From Artemia franciscana (taxonomy: Eukaryota > Arthropoda > Branchiopoda > Anostraca > Artemiidae): a stretch of DNA of 64,000 bases. The notes beneath the pieces are model-generated. The model saw nothing but the letters and a program-made list of their open reading frames with translations, made no database searches and was not told the origin of the DNA. A program made the translations under genes and the position numbers. Positions 23,600 through 38,350 of the stretch are shown here, in pieces. Numbering within the stretch: the first letter of the stretch is position 1; each line of letters opens with the position of its first letter. The stretch is taken from NCBI RefSeq assembly GCF_032884065.1, contig NC_088873.1, forward strand, positions 33,987,600 through 34,051,599, in the 5' to 3' direction.

Positions 23600-24073
23600 T
23601 TGTTAGCAAAATCATGGATTACAAATGGGGGCACCTTTATCCGGGCTACTGGCGAATATTTATGTCTAGAACCTTGAAAATTGTGCATTAAGTTCTTATT
23701 TTTTACAACAAGTCTATTGCGGTCGCTATATGGATGACATAACTTCCCTTTGGAATTAAGGGGAAGCTGAACTTCAGGGTTTCTTAGGTCTTCTTAATAC
23801 TTATGACCGAAATTTGCAGTTTACCCTAGAAGTCAAAATTGAAAATAAACTACCATTTTTAGATATATTAGTTATTAGTAATACTGATAGTTTTACTGTC
23901 TATCGAAAGCCAACGCAAAACAATAGATATCTTCGTTTTAATTCAAATCAACCCAACAAGTTAAAAGAGCAGTTGTAACTTCTCTCATTGATCGTGCCCT
24001 GAACATTTGCTCCGATTCTTATATAAATGCACAAATAAATTTTATCAGAGATATTCTTTTTGGTAGTGGTACA
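23600..24073 (+). pseudogene. Penelope-like element reverse transcriptase remnant
   Basis: Plus-strand codons read NHGLQMGAPLSGLLANIYV, a stop, CGRYMDDITSLWN, a stop, then ENKLPFLDILVISN, FTVYRKPTQNNRYLRFNS and NQPNKLKEQ. After a -1 shift come RAVVTSLIDRALNICSDS and FIRDILFGSG. The order (PLSxxLANIY, YMDD, LPFLD, YRKPT, NxP, RAxxICS) is that of Penelope-like RTs. Two stops and one frameshift make it dead. No GIY-YIG endonuclease part is seen. Confidence 0.75.
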
Positions 24074-24773
24074 CTGCCGTGTTCACACGTCGCATGAGTT
24101 ACAAACCTTCTCCCAGTAATGGGTTAAATTGCATGGTGATGCAGAACACCATCATGGGAGGATCCTCTATAGGAGGACAACTGTGGCAGGGCGTAAGATC
24201 CAGATTTTTGGAAAACGGCTTCTGTAAAGGGCTGCCTCGACTCTTTCGGTGTACCTGCAAGATTGGGAACCTTGCGGTCAATTTTTCCCACTTGAGGAGT
24301 GGCGCCCCTTGAAGAAATTATAGCCTAGTAAACAACACAGCACTCGTACGGGATTCTGATTATTGGATATTTTTCTGGGCTTGGTTTGTTTTGATGGGCT
24401 TTTCGGGCTGAAAAACCTCTTCCTAGCTAATTTATCCACTATGGGTTGCCTCCCCGTAGTATCATAATATTTGTAGGCATGAATATACAATGAGTCGGAG
24501 GTAATAGGCTTGGGACTGTCTGCGTAGGATTTCAACTCTTGTTGATAGAAGAGCATCGCCAAGTGCTGAAAACCATGATGTGACCAAGATGGGCCCAGGA
24601 TTGCACAAAGCCTCCAACTTACTGGAGGTCCCAGGGACTTATTGCTGTCCGGTTCTTAGCCGGCTTAAGCACTTCGGTGTAGACTTGAGAAGATATGTTG
24701 GTCCCCGTCCAGCACTGGTATCCGGGATCGTTGCTTTTCCTGAAGCCAAAATAATTTCAGCTATTTAAAGAAC
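24074..24773 (+). other. LINE upstream region
   Basis: From about 24570 the sequence (GGGCCCAGGATTGCACAAAG onward) runs directly into the LINE endonuclease start, so it is probably 5' leader. 24074-24560 is of unknown origin; short ORFs on both strands have no domain. Confidence 0.4.
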
Positions 24774-25645
24774 ATGAAAATTGGAACTTGGAATGTTACG
24801 ACGTTAGAAAATGACTACCGTATCGACATTTTGACTGACGAATTCAGGCGATTCGAACTGGATTTATTAGGAGTTTCAGAAACTCATATTCCAGGGGTAG
24901 GAAGCATGAAACTAGGTGACATAGAATTTGTTTACTCAGGCAGGAAGGATGGGGTACATAGACAGGGAGTAGGGCTCATGATGAATAAGGAAGCTGCTAA
25001 GTCTTGTTTAGGCTGGGAAGGTATTAATAATAGAATACTAATTGCTCATTTTATGACTAAAAAGTTCAGGGAATCAGTTATAGTAGTATATGCCCCCGTT
25101 GAACCAACTGATGGAGATACTAGTGACTCAGATGAATTTTACTTACAGTTACAGGAGCAAATAGACAGGGTACCAGGTAGAAATACGGTGTTTTTACTAG
25201 GAGATTTTAATGCCCAGGTTGGTAGAAATAGGGATAGGTGGTATCCTAGCCTAGTTAAACTTGGTGTTGGAAAAGAAACAGTAACGGCTATAGGCTTTTG
25301 CAATTTTGTCGGTATAACAACCTAGTTATAACCAATACGGTGTTTGGTCACAAAATGGCATATAAGTTGACATGGTATTCACGTGATGGTAAGACAGCAA
25401 ACCTTATTGATTATGTTAATGTAAGCAGAAGACTAGCAGGATCAATACAAGATACTAGGGTGTATAGGAGTGCTCATATTGATGTTAAAAGTAAAGATCA
25501 TCATCTAGTAGTGTTTAAGGTTAATTTAAAGCTGAAATTTGGGAAGGGTAACTACCTCTCGGAAAGTTATGATGTTGGTAGAATCCAGGATGAAAATTTG
25601 AGAAAAAACTTCCAGGAACAGTTAATACTAAACTCGAGAGTTTAA
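24774..25645 (+). pseudogene. LINE endonuclease domain
   Basis: Starts MKIGTWNVTTLENDYRID. Endonuclease motifs: DLLGVSETHIPG (catalytic E), FLLGDFNAQVGRNRD, KLTWYSRDGKTANLIDYV and KSKDHHLVVFKVNLKLK (catalytic DH). A frameshift near 25300-25320 moves the reading from one frame to another, and the frame ends at a stop near 25645. Cleaves target DNA to prime reverse transcription in intact elements; inactive here. Confidence 0.85.
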
Positions 25646-27219
25646 AATTTGACAATGTGGAAGATGGATGGAATAATTTCAGAAAAACAATTTGTGAAGT
25701 TGCTGATGGTGTCTTAGGGAAGAGTGCTAAGACTGCAACTAGGAATATTAGTGAAAAGGCTTTAGGTTTAATAGAGTAGAAGGGGTTTATATAAGAATTA
25801 TCTGAGTGATAGGTCGTATGAAAACAAAAGGAATGTAAGGAAAGTGGAGAAAACATTAAAATATGAACTAAGGAGATGTGAAGTGGAGGCCATGGATAAA
25901 ATTGCTGAGGATCTGGAAGATGCGGCTAGACGGCATAATAGTAAAATATTATACTGGCATATTAATAAATTGAAAGGAAGTAGCCAATCCGGACTGGTCC
26001 TAGTTAAAGATAGAAATGGGGCCACAATTATGATAAGGAAAAAGTTAAAGAAAGATGGGTGGAACATTTTGAGAATGTGCTAAACCGAGATACAGTTGCA
26101 GGAAAAGATATAGATGAATATGAAAAAGCTTGTGATACCTTGGATGTGAAGGAATATTTGTTTAGTGAGGAAGAATTAGCGACAGTACTAAAAGGATTAA
26201 AAAATAATAAGGATCCAGGTGCTGATAGTATGATTAATGAGTTTCTTAAATATGGTGGCTCTGAGGTGTGGAATAAGCTACTGAAGATTATGAACATGAT
26301 TTTTGAAAAAGGGGAAGAACCCAATGATTTTAGGAAAACCTTAATTAAACCACTGTATAAGAAAGGTGACAAGAGTGAGTGTCGTAATTATCGAGGCATT
26401 AGTCAGGTTTCTGTAGGTAGCAAATTACTGAGTAATATGATACTTTTTAGACTAAGTAGAAGAAGAAGCTGTAGACAAAGTTTTAAGGGAAGAACAATGC
26501 GGTTTTAGAAAAAGGTAGAGGATGTGTCGACCAAGTTTTCACTCTTAGGTTAATAATTGAGAAGTCCCTTCGTTGTCAAGCACCTTTGGTCCTCAGTTTT
26601 ATCGATTATGAGCAAGCTTTCGATTCTGTTGATAGAAGAGCGTTAACAAAGGTCTTATCGTTATATGGTATACCAGAAAAATACATTAAAGTGATTTGTG
26701 CTATGTACGAGAATAATACTGCTGCGGTTAAGATAGGAAATGAGGTTAGCAACTTGTTTTGTATTAAATCAGGAGTTAATCAGGGTTTGTGTTCTATCCC
26801 CCTTTATATGGATCATTTTGACGGACTTCGTCCTAAGGAGCACAGGAAAGGCAATTGGAGACCACGGAATCAAATGGAGAGTAAAAACGCTCCTGGAGTT
26901 AGATAATGCTGATGATTTAAGCATATTAGATGAAAATGTGAGCAAAATGAATGAAGTTTTAGAGGTTTTGCGAGTTCAGGGTGCTAAAAGAGGCTTGAAA
27001 ATTAATGTTAAGAAGACTAAATCACTAAGGCTAGGAATAAGTGAAGATGAACAGGTGACATTAGGTAACGAAGAGATTGATCAGGCTGGGAGCTTCAGTT
27101 ACCTTGGTAGTATGATTAGTAAAGATGGTGGGAGCAGTGAAGCTGCTAAAAGTAGAATAGCTAAGGCTCAGTGTTTTCTTTTCACAGTTAAAAAAAGGTT
27201 TGGAAGAATAGAAAGATAA
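25646..27219 (+). pseudogene. LINE reverse transcriptase domain
   Basis: Several frames cover the RT: a charged linker (25844-26083), NNKDPGADSMINEFLKYGG, FRKTLIKPLYKKGDKSECRN, YRGISQVSVGSKLLS, CGFRKGRGCVDQVFTLR, LSFIDYEQAFDSVDRRAL (catalytic Asp block) and CVLSPFIWIILTDFVLRS. The second catalytic block reads LDNADDLSIL, with Asn for the usual Tyr. Frame changes fall near 26050, 26450, 26510, 26790 and 27190. The element is dead. Confidence 0.85.
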
Positions 27220-27511
27220 GTCTGCAAACCAAGATTAGAATATTGGAAGCCACAGTGATGACAGTGGTCAAATATGGTTCTGAAGCATGGGCGCTCCGAA
27301 AAGCAGATGAAAATTTACTAGATGTTTTCCAGAGAAATTGCCTACGCAATTGATTTTTTGACGACAGCTTAGCAAACGATCTTCGGCAATTACCTCTGAT
27401 GTGTAAATACATTCTTAAATGCATTGATTTCTAAGTCAGCAAGATAACAAAAAGAAACTGTAGGTTTAAGAGAAAGGTGACTGCGAGAAGGTTTATTGAG
27501 AGAAGGGTAAT

Positions 27512-27830
27512 GATGCCAAGGCAAAACTGATAAGAAAAGAAAACAAAAGAGGAATTAAAGCTACGCCGTTTACATTTAGAAAGTTTTCAAGCAAGTGCAC
27601 CCCAACAACAGCGTTTCTAGCAAGGAAATGAGCATCACGAATAGCTTCGTCAACCATATCTTTGAAAGATTGCCGCGGAAGCTTCTCGTCTAGCTCACTA
27701 CAACAAGAGGTCCACCAACACTAGCAGAGAGGTTCAAACTGCTGTGAGGCTACTCCTACCCGGGGAACTTGCCAAGTACGCTGTTAATAAAGGCACTGAA
27801 ACTGTAACAAAATACCCAAGCTTCAAATAA
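27512..27830 (+). pseudogene. Histone H2B pseudogene, left arm
   Basis: Reads GKTDKKRKQKRN, stop, SYAVYI, stop (TAG in place of the usual Tyr codon), [31 protein letters not shown] 1-base deletion near 27670 follows, then [38 protein letters not shown] and [14 protein letters not shown], ending TAA at 27828-27830. This covers nearly all of H2B from the basic tail to the C-terminal helix. Two nonsense codons and one frameshift make it inactive. No clear histone 3' stem-loop follows. Confidence 0.85.
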
Positions 27831-27968
27831 GGGACTTTTCCTGTCTATTACCGCCCAATCAGCCGGTCCCTCCCAAATAGGGTGACAGTTGCAACCTAGT
27901 AAAGTACGAACACGGTTTTTTGTAACCAAAATAAAAGATCAAACAAACACAAAGTAGAAACAATGGGG

Positions 27969-30425
<2,457 letters not shown>

Positions 30426-30478
<53 letters not shown>
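30426..30478. repeat. (AT)n microsatellite
   Basis: Short AT run between two head-to-head Helitron 5' ends. Confidence 0.9.
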
Positions 30479-30486
<8 letters not shown>

Positions 30487-32305
30487 GTTGTCTGTGGATG
30501 GATGGATGGATGTGTCAGGTGACGTCACCTGAAAAACTGGATCTGGTGACGTCAAAACTGAAAAAACTAAAAAAAGGCAAAAACTACAAAAAAAACTAAA
30601 AACTAATAAAAAAAATAAAAAAGCTAAAAAACTAAAAAAACTATAAAGGTAAAAACCAATAAAAAACTAAAAAAAAAAACTGAAAAAACTAAAAAAAGGC
30701 AAAAACTACAAAAAAAAACTAAAAACTAATAAAAAAAGTAAAAAAGCTAAAAAACTAAAAAAACTAAAAAAACTAAAAAAAGGTAAAAAACTAAAAAAAA
30801 TAAAAAATAAAAAAAAATAAAAAAAAGGAAAAAACTGAAAAATAAGCTAAAATAAAGGTAAAAACCAATAAAAAACTAAAAAGAAAAAAAGGAAAAAACT
30901 AATAAATGACGACACTCAAAGAGAAAGCGACCAGGACAAAAGGAATGTTCGATTAGCAATCAACAAAGCACCGGGACACAGTGAGTATAAATGACGACCA
31001 GGACATAAGTAAAAAAAAAAAAACTATCTATATATATAAAAATAAGTTGTCAAACTAAAAAAAGGCAAAAACTACAAAAAAAACTAAAAACTAATAAAAA
31101 AGCTAAAAAACTAAAAAAACTAAAAAAAAGGCAAAAACTACAAAAAAACTAAAAACTAATAAAAAAAAATAAAAAAGCTAAAAAACTAAAAAAACTAAAA
31201 AAACTAAAAAAAGGTAAAAAACTAAAAAAACTAAAAACTAAAAAAAACTAAAAAAAAGGAAAAAACTGAAAAATAAGCTAAAATAAAGGTAAAAACCAAT
31301 AAAAAACTAAAAAAAAAACTGAAAAAACTAAAAAAAGGCAAAAACTACAAAAAAACTAAAAACTAATAAAAAAAGTAAAAAAGCTAAAAAACTAAAAAAA
31401 CTAAAAAAACTAAAAAAACTAAAAAAAGGTAAAAAACTAAAAAAAATAAAAAATAAAAAAAAACTAAAAAAAAAGGAAAAAACTGAAAAATAAGCTAACA
31501 TAAAGGTAAAAACCAATAAAAACTAAAAAGAAAAAAAGGAAAAAACTAAAAAAAAATTTCATCTAAAAAACTAAAAAAAACTAAAAAAGGTAAAAACTAA
31601 AAGAACTAAAAAAGAAAAAAATAAATGACGACACTCAAAGAGAAAGCGACCAGGACAAAAGGAATGTTCGATTAGCAATCAACAAAGCACCGGGACATAG
31701 GGAGTATAAATGACGACCAGGACATAAGTAAAAAAAAAATTAACAAAACTAAAAAGAAGGTAAAAACTACAAAAAAACTAAAAAGAAAAAAAAAATAAAA
31801 ACTAATAAAAAAACTAAAAAATCTAAAAATCTAAATAAACTAAAAAAGAAAAAAAAAGGAAAAAATAAAGGAGAAAAACAAAACTAAAAAACGAATGTAT
31901 ATACAGACCGGTACACCGGGATACAAATGACGACCGGGACACAGGGAATATAAATGACGACCGGGACACAGGGACACAACTACAACGGGGACACCGGGGG
32001 AAACAGGGGGATATAAATGACGACCGGGACAAAAAAACTAAAAAGAAAAAAAACTAAAAACTAATAAAAAAACTAAAAAATCTAAAAATCTAAATAAGCT
32101 AAAAAAGAAAAAAAAAGGAAAAAAACAAAGGAGAAAAACAAAACTAAAAAACGAATGTATATACAGACCGGGACACCGGGATACAAATGACGACCGGGAC
32201 ACAGGGAATATAAATGACGACCGGGACACAGGGACACAACTACAACGGGGACACCGGAGGAAACAGGGGGATGTAAATGACGACCGGGACACCGGGACAG
32301 GGAAT

Positions 32306-32502
32306 GGTCGATTAGCAATCACCATCAACAAAGCTCAAGGGCAATCATTAGAATCATGAGGTATAGATCTGAATACAGATTGTTTTCCCATGGACCATTA
32401 TATGTTGCATGTTCAAGAGTCGGTAAACCTGACAATCTATTTATATGCAAAGACAATGGGACAGCAAAGAATGTTGTATATTCGCAAGTTTTACGTAGTT
32501 AA
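32306..32502 (+). pseudogene. Helitron helicase C-terminal remnant
   Basis: Encodes [15 protein letters not shown], then after a TGA GIDLNTD-like codons, a degraded motif VI region and [14 protein letters not shown] ending at the stop TAG/TAA before the AT tract. Best-preserved example of the helicase-end/AT/terminus order. Confidence 0.8.
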
Positions 32503-32530
32503 AACCATATATATATATATCTATCTATAT

Positions 32531-32679
32531 TCACAGGTGGGACATAGGGACACAACTACAATGGCGCGTAACTATTATGGCGCGTAACGACTTACGCGCG
32601 CGGGGGGGCTTGGGGGGGGGCGCGAAGCGCCCCCACCAACTAGGTGTTGGGGTGGCGCGAAGCGCCACCCCAACAGCTA

Positions 32680-32680
<1 letters not shown>
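32531..32680 (+). mobile_element. Helitron 3' terminal region, copy G
   Basis: 150 bp, TCACAGGTGGGACAT to CTAG. The terminal 13-bp stem is perfect with a GAA loop; the first hairpin and its own CTAG lie just upstream. Confidence 0.9.
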
Positions 32681-32710
<30 letters not shown>

Positions 32711-32711
<1 letters not shown>

Positions 32712-33918
32712 TAGCTGTTGGGGTGTTAGTTTGGCAATTAAATTTTATTAGTTTAAAACTAATAAAATTAGTTTGGCAATTAAATTTTATTAGTTTTCTT
32801 TTTCTCTTCTATTTTTCAGTTTTTTCCTTTTTTTTAAGTTTTTTTTTTAATTTTTAGTTTTTTTAGTTTTTTTTCCTTTTTTTCTTTTTAGTTTTTTATT
32901 GGTTTTTACCTTTTTTTTAGCTTTTTTAGTTTTTTTCGTTTTTTCTTTTTACTTTTTTTTTTAGTTTTTATCTTTTTTATTTTTTTTTATTTTATTCTTA
33001 ATTTTATTCATTTATATATCCCCCTGTGCACCCCGGCGTCCCCTTTGTAGTTATGTCCCTGTGTCCCGGTCGTCGTCATTTATACTCCCTGTGTCCCGGT
33101 GCTTTCTTGATTGCTAATCGAACATTCCTTTTGTCCCGGTCGCTTTCTCTTTGAGTGTCGTCATTTATTTAGATTGTTTCTCCTTTATTTTTCAGGTTTT
33201 TTCCTTTTTTTAGTTTTTTTTTCTTTTGTAGTTCTTTTAGTTTTTACCTTTTTTAGTTTTTTTTAGTTTTTTAGATGAAAATTTTTTTCAGTTTTTTTCC
33301 TTTCTTTCTTTTTAGTTTTTTATTGGTTTTTACCTTTTTTTTAGCTTTTTTAGTTTTTTTCGTTTTTTCTTTTTACTTTGTTTTTTAGTTTTTATCTTTT
33401 TTATTTTTTTTTTATTTTTATTCTTAATTTTATTAGTTTTCTTTTTCTCTTCTATTTTTCAGTTTTTTCCTTTTTTTTAAGTTTTTTTTTAGTTTTTAGT
33501 TGTTTTAGTTTTTTTTTCCTTTTTTTCTTTTTAGTTTTTTATTGGTTTTTACCTTTTTTTAGCTTTTTTAGTTTTTTTCGTTTTTTCTTTTTACTTTTTT
33601 TTTAATTTTATCTTTTTTATTTTTTTTTATTTTATTCTTAATTTTATTAGTTTTCTTTTTCTCTTCTATTTTTCAGTTTTTTCCTTTTTTTAAGTTTTTT
33701 TTAGTTTTTAGTTTTTTTAGTTTTTTAGTTTTTTTAGTTTTTTTAGTTTTTTAGCTTTTTTATTTTTTTTATTAGTTTTTAGTTTTTTTGTAGTTTTTGC
33801 CTTTTTTTAGTTTTTTCAGTTTTTTTTTTTAGTTTTTAGTTTTTTACCTTTTTTGTGGATCGTCACCTGATCCACAGATCCACAGATCCACACACAGACA
33901 ACTTATTTTTATATATAT

Positions 33919-33921
<3 letters not shown>
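32711..33921 (-). repeat. Second copy of the palindrome right half
   Basis: Begins with only 15 bp of a minus-strand Helitron terminus (CTAGCTGTTGGGGTG) fused to TTAGTTTGGCAATTAA. It then repeats 29240-30425 almost base for base and ends at a Helitron 5' GA (33920-33921). Confidence 0.8.

Positions 33922-33991
<70 letters not shown>
33922..33991. repeat. (AT)n microsatellite
   Basis: AT run between a minus-strand 5' end and the next minus-strand CTAG. Confidence 0.9.
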
Positions 33992-33992
<1 letters not shown>

Positions 33993-34140
33993 TAGCTGTT
34001 GGGGTGGCGCTTCGCGCCACCCCAACACCTAGTTGGTGGGGGCGCTTCGCGCCCCCCCCAAGCCCCCCCGCGCGCGTAAGTCGTTACGCGCCATAATAGT
34101 TACGCGCCATTGTAGTTGTGTCCCTATGTCCCACCTGTGA
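33992..34140 (-). mobile_element. Helitron 3' terminal region, copy I
   Basis: 149 bp, reverse complement of TCACAGGTGGGACAT...CTAG, with both hairpins perfect. Confidence 0.9.
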
Positions 34141-34282
<142 letters not shown>

Positions 34283-34485
34283 TTTTAACTACGTAAAACT
34301 TGCGAATCTACAACATTCTTTGCTGTCCCATTGTCTTTGCATATAAATAGATTGTCAGGTTTACCGACTCTTGAACATGCAACATATAATGGTCCATGGG
34401 AAAACAATCTGTATTCAGATCTATACCTCATGATTCTAATGATTGCCCTTGAGCTTTGTTGATGGTGATTGCTAATCGACCATTC
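34283..34485 (-). pseudogene. Helitron helicase C-terminal remnant
   Basis: The minus strand reads the motif V block ([15 protein letters not shown]), a degraded motif VI and [10 protein letters not shown]. It is the inverted counterpart of 32306-32502. Confidence 0.8.
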
Positions 34486-36755
34486 CCTGTCCCGGTGTCC
34501 CGGTCGTCATTTACATCCCCCTGTTTCCCCCGGTGTCCCCGTTGTAGTTGTGTCCCTGTGTCCCGGTCGTCATTTATATTCCCTGTGTCCCGGTCGTCAT
34601 TTGTATCCCGGTGTCCCGGTCTGTATATACATTCGTTTTTTAGTTTTGTTTTTCTCCTTTATTTTTTTCCTTTTTTTCTTTTTTAGCTTATTTAGATTTT
34701 TAGATTTTTTAGTTTTTTTATTAGTTTTTAGTTTTTTTTTCTTTTTAGTTTTTTTGTCCCGGTCGTCATTTATATCCCCCTGTTTCCCCCGGTGTCCCCG
34801 TTGTAGTTGTGTCCCTGTGTCCCGGTCGTCATTTATATTCCCTGTGTCCCGGTCGTCATTTGTATCCCGGTGTACCGGTCTGTATATACATTCGTTTTTT
34901 AGTTTTGTTTTTCTCCTTTATTTTTTTCCTTTTTTTTTCTTTTTTAGTTTATTTAGATTTTTAGATTTTTTAGTTTTTTTATTAGTTTTTAGTTTTTTTT
35001 TCTTTTTAGTTTTTTTGTAGTTTTTACCTTCTTTTTAGTTTTGTTAATTTTTTTTTTTACTTATGTCCTGGTCGTCATTTATACTCCCTGTGTCCCGGTG
35101 CTTTGTTGATTGCTAATCGAACATTCCTTTTGTCCTGGTAGCTTTCTCTTTGAGTGTCGTCATTTATTTTTTTCTTTTTTAGTTCTTTTAGTTTTTACCT
35201 TTTTTAGTTTTTTTTAGTTTTTTAGATGAAAATTTTTTTTAGTTTTTTCCTTTTTTTCTTTTTAGTTTTTTATTGGTTTTTACCTTTATGTTAGCTTATT
35301 TTTCAGTTTTTTCCTTTTTTTTAGTTTTTTTTTATTTTTTATTTTTTTTAGTTTTTTACCTTTTTTTAGTTTTTTTAGTTTTTTTAGTTTTTTTAGTTTT
35401 TTAGCTTTTTTACTTTTTTTATTAGTTTTTAGTTTTTTTGTAGTTTTTGCCTTTTTTTAGTTTTTTCAGTTTTTTTTTTAGTTTTTTATTGGTTTTTACC
35501 TTTATTTTAGCTTATTTTTCAGTTTTTTCCTTTTTTTTAGTTTTTTTAGTTTTTAGTTTTTTTAGTTTTTTACCTTTTTTTAGTTTTTTTAGTTTTTTAG
35601 CTTTTTTATTTTTTTTATTAGTTTTTAGTTTTTTTTTGTAGTTTTTGCCTTTTTTTTAGTTTTTTTAGTTTTTTAGCTTTTTTATTAGTTTTTAGTTTTT
35701 TTTTGTAGTTTTTGCCTTTTTTTAGTTTTTTTAGTTTTTTAGCTTTTTTATTTTTTTTATTAGTTTTTAGTTTTTTTTGTAGTTTTTGCCTTTTTTTAGT
35801 TTTTTCAGTTTTGACGTCACCTGATCCAGTTTTTTCAGGTGACGTCACCTGATCCACGATCCACAGATCCACAGACAACTTATTTTTATATATATAGATA
35901 GTTTTTTTTTTTACTTATGTCCTGGTCGTCATTTATACTCCCTGTGTCCCGGTGCTTTGTTGATTGCTAATCGAACATTCCTTTTGTCCTAGTCGCTTTC
36001 TCTTTGAGTTTCGTCATTTATTTTTTTCTTTTTTAGTTCTTTTAGTTTTTACCTTTTTTAGTTTTTTTTAGTTTTTTAGATGAAAATTTTTTTTAGTTTT
36101 TTCCTTTTTTTCTTTTTAGTTTTTTATTGGTTTTTACCTTTATTTTAGCTTATTTTTCAAGTTTTTTCCTTTTTTTTAGTTTTTTTTTATTTTTTATTTT
36201 TTTTAGTTTTCTACCTTTTTTTAGTTTTTTTAGTTTTTTTAGTTCTTTAGCTTTTTTACTTTTTTTATTAGTTTTTAGTTTTTTTTTGTAGTTTTTGCCT
36301 TTTTTAGTTTTTTCAGTTTTTTTTTTAGTTTTTTATTGGTTTTTACCTTTATTTTAGCTTATTTTTCAGTTTTTTCCTTTTTTTTTAGTTTTTTTTAGTT
36401 TTTAGTTTTTTTAGTTTTTTACCTTTTTTTAGTTTTTTTAGTTTTTTTAGTTTTTTAGCTTTTTTATTTTTTTTATTAGTTTTTAGTTTTTTTTGTAGTT
36501 TTTGCCTTTTTTTAGTTTTTTTAGTTTTTTAGCTTTTTTATTAGTTTTTAGTTTTTTTTGTAGTTTTTGCCTTTTTTTAGTTTTTTTAGTTTTTTAGCTT
36601 TTTTATTTTTTTTATTAGTTTTTAGTTTTTTTTGTAGTTTTTGCCTTTTTTTAGTTTTTTCAGTTTTGACGTCACCTGATCCAGTTTTTTCAGGTGACGT
36701 CACCTGATCCACACATCCACAGACAGACAGACAACTTATTTTTATATATATAGAT

Positions 36756-36889
<134 letters not shown>

Positions 36890-37027
36890 CCCTATTATTT
36901 CTACTTTGTGTTTGTTTGATCTTTTATTTTGGTTACAAAAAACCGTGTTCGTACTTTACTAGGTTGCAACTGTCACCCTATTTGGGAGGGACCGGCTGAT
37001 TTGGCGGTAATAGACAGGAAAAGTCCC

Positions 37028-37348
37028 TTATTTGAAGCTTGTGTATTTTGTTACAGCTTCAGTGCCTTCACTAACAGCGTACTTGGCAAGTTCCCCGGGT
37101 AGGAGTAGCCTCACAGCAGTTTGAACCTCTATGCTAGTGTTGGTGGACCTCTTGTTGTAGTGAGCTAGACGAGAGGCTTCCGCGGCAATCTTTCAAAGAT
37201 ATGGTTGACGAAGCTATTCGTGATGCTCATTTCCTTGCTAGAAACGCTGTTGTCGGGGTGCACTTGCTTGAAAACTTTCTAAATGTAAACGGCGTAGCTT
37301 TAATTCCTCTTTTGTTTTCTTTTCTTATCAGTTTTGCCTTGGCATCAT
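37028..37348 (-). pseudogene. Histone H2B pseudogene, right arm
   Basis: Inverted copy of 27512-27830 with the same TAA, TAG and 1-base deletion, so both derive from an already broken copy. The C-terminus is closer to canonical H2B than the left arm: [20 protein letters not shown] here, [14 protein letters not shown] there. Both copies point toward the middle of the inverted duplication. Confidence 0.85.
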
Positions 37349-37497
37349 TACCCTTCTCTCAATAAACCTTCTCGCAGTCACCTTTCTCTTAAACCTACAG
37401 TTTCTTTTTGTTATCTTGCTGACTTAGAAATCAATGCATTTAAGAATGTATTTACACATCAGAGGTAATTGCCGAAGATCGTTTGCTAAGCTGTCTT

Positions 37498-38350
37498 CAA
37501 AGAGAGGATCAACAGGGGAATGCGATTAAGAAGTCTTTGAACATAACGCCCTTCTCCTCTCTTTGAAAACAGCTTAGAAAGTAGCTTTAACAGCTATTTA
37601 AGAGGTAAGATTGCGTCAGATACAACTTTTGGGCATGGCAGTGACAGTGTCAAGAGGTTGCTACACCATTCGATGGCTAAATGGCGACAACTGTCCAATT
37701 CAGAATAACAAATTCATATTTAATACTCCATAAGAAATAATGACAACTTCATAAGAAATAATGACGTATTATCAAATGAATAATACCCGTTTGTGGGCCC
37801 TCAAGACTATAATTAAGCTGTTAAGTAATTTGTTCATGGTTTTAAGGCTACAAAATGAACATGATTCGAAAAACATGATTTCAGTGAATCATTATTGTTC
37901 AGCATTTTTAAGGACAAATGCCATGAAGGCGGTAACTATCTAAAAAAATAAGTAAAATACTTGTTAAATATCAATAAAACTTCTTTTTATTATATACTTC
38001 TTGAATATTTATTGATACCTGGTAATGCAGAAAAAAAAATTGAAAAGAGACTTCAAGCTGAAAATTTCAATGATTATTCCAAGCTTTTAGAAAACAAACT
38101 CTTACAGCTTCTTCTTTTCGGAGCTAAGAGAATTTATTAAGAAATACTCTACTTTATAATAAGGTCTTTGGTTTTTTCATTTTATAAGTCCAAATTTGCA
38201 TTATTCTCAAATTGAGAAACATTTTGCTTCCGAAATTCCATAGTAAAATTATCTGCTATTGAAAAAGGGAGTAAAATTATTCTGGTGAGTTTTTTTCTGT
38301 GCTACTTTCAAATAAAGTGCCAGTTTCTTGTTTTATTAAATAAAAAACAA
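37498..38350. other. Unrecognised DNA
   Basis: Beyond the right arm the sequence is AT-rich and non-repetitive here. A 60-codon ORF at 37761 has no recognisable features. Confidence 0.4.

Larger units (their letters stand above)
24774..27357 (+). mobile_element. LINE retrotransposon, truncated and decayed
   Basis: A non-LTR element with apurinic-type endonuclease followed by reverse transcriptase, of the kind often annotated in arthropods as 'craniofacial development protein 2-like'. I would place it near RTE-like clades, with low certainty. It breaks off at about 27357 in the C-terminal domain (DVFQRNCLR), exactly where the inverted H2B-bearing arm starts. The missing C-terminal piece is of the type seen at 55185-55265. 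Confidence 0.8.
30470..32680 (+). mobile_element. Non-autonomous Helitron (about 2.2 kb)
   Basis: 5' signature AAAATAAGTTGTCTG with a GGAT run and TGACGTCA. Then come A-rich arrays with embedded CCGGGACAC blocks (30905-31010, 31625-31725, 31900-32020, 32155-32310), a helicase tail, a short AT/CTAT tract and the 3' terminal region ending CTAG at 32677-32680 before T. An internal copy of the 5' end (CTATATATATAAAAATAAG) is at about 31025. Confidence 0.75.
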
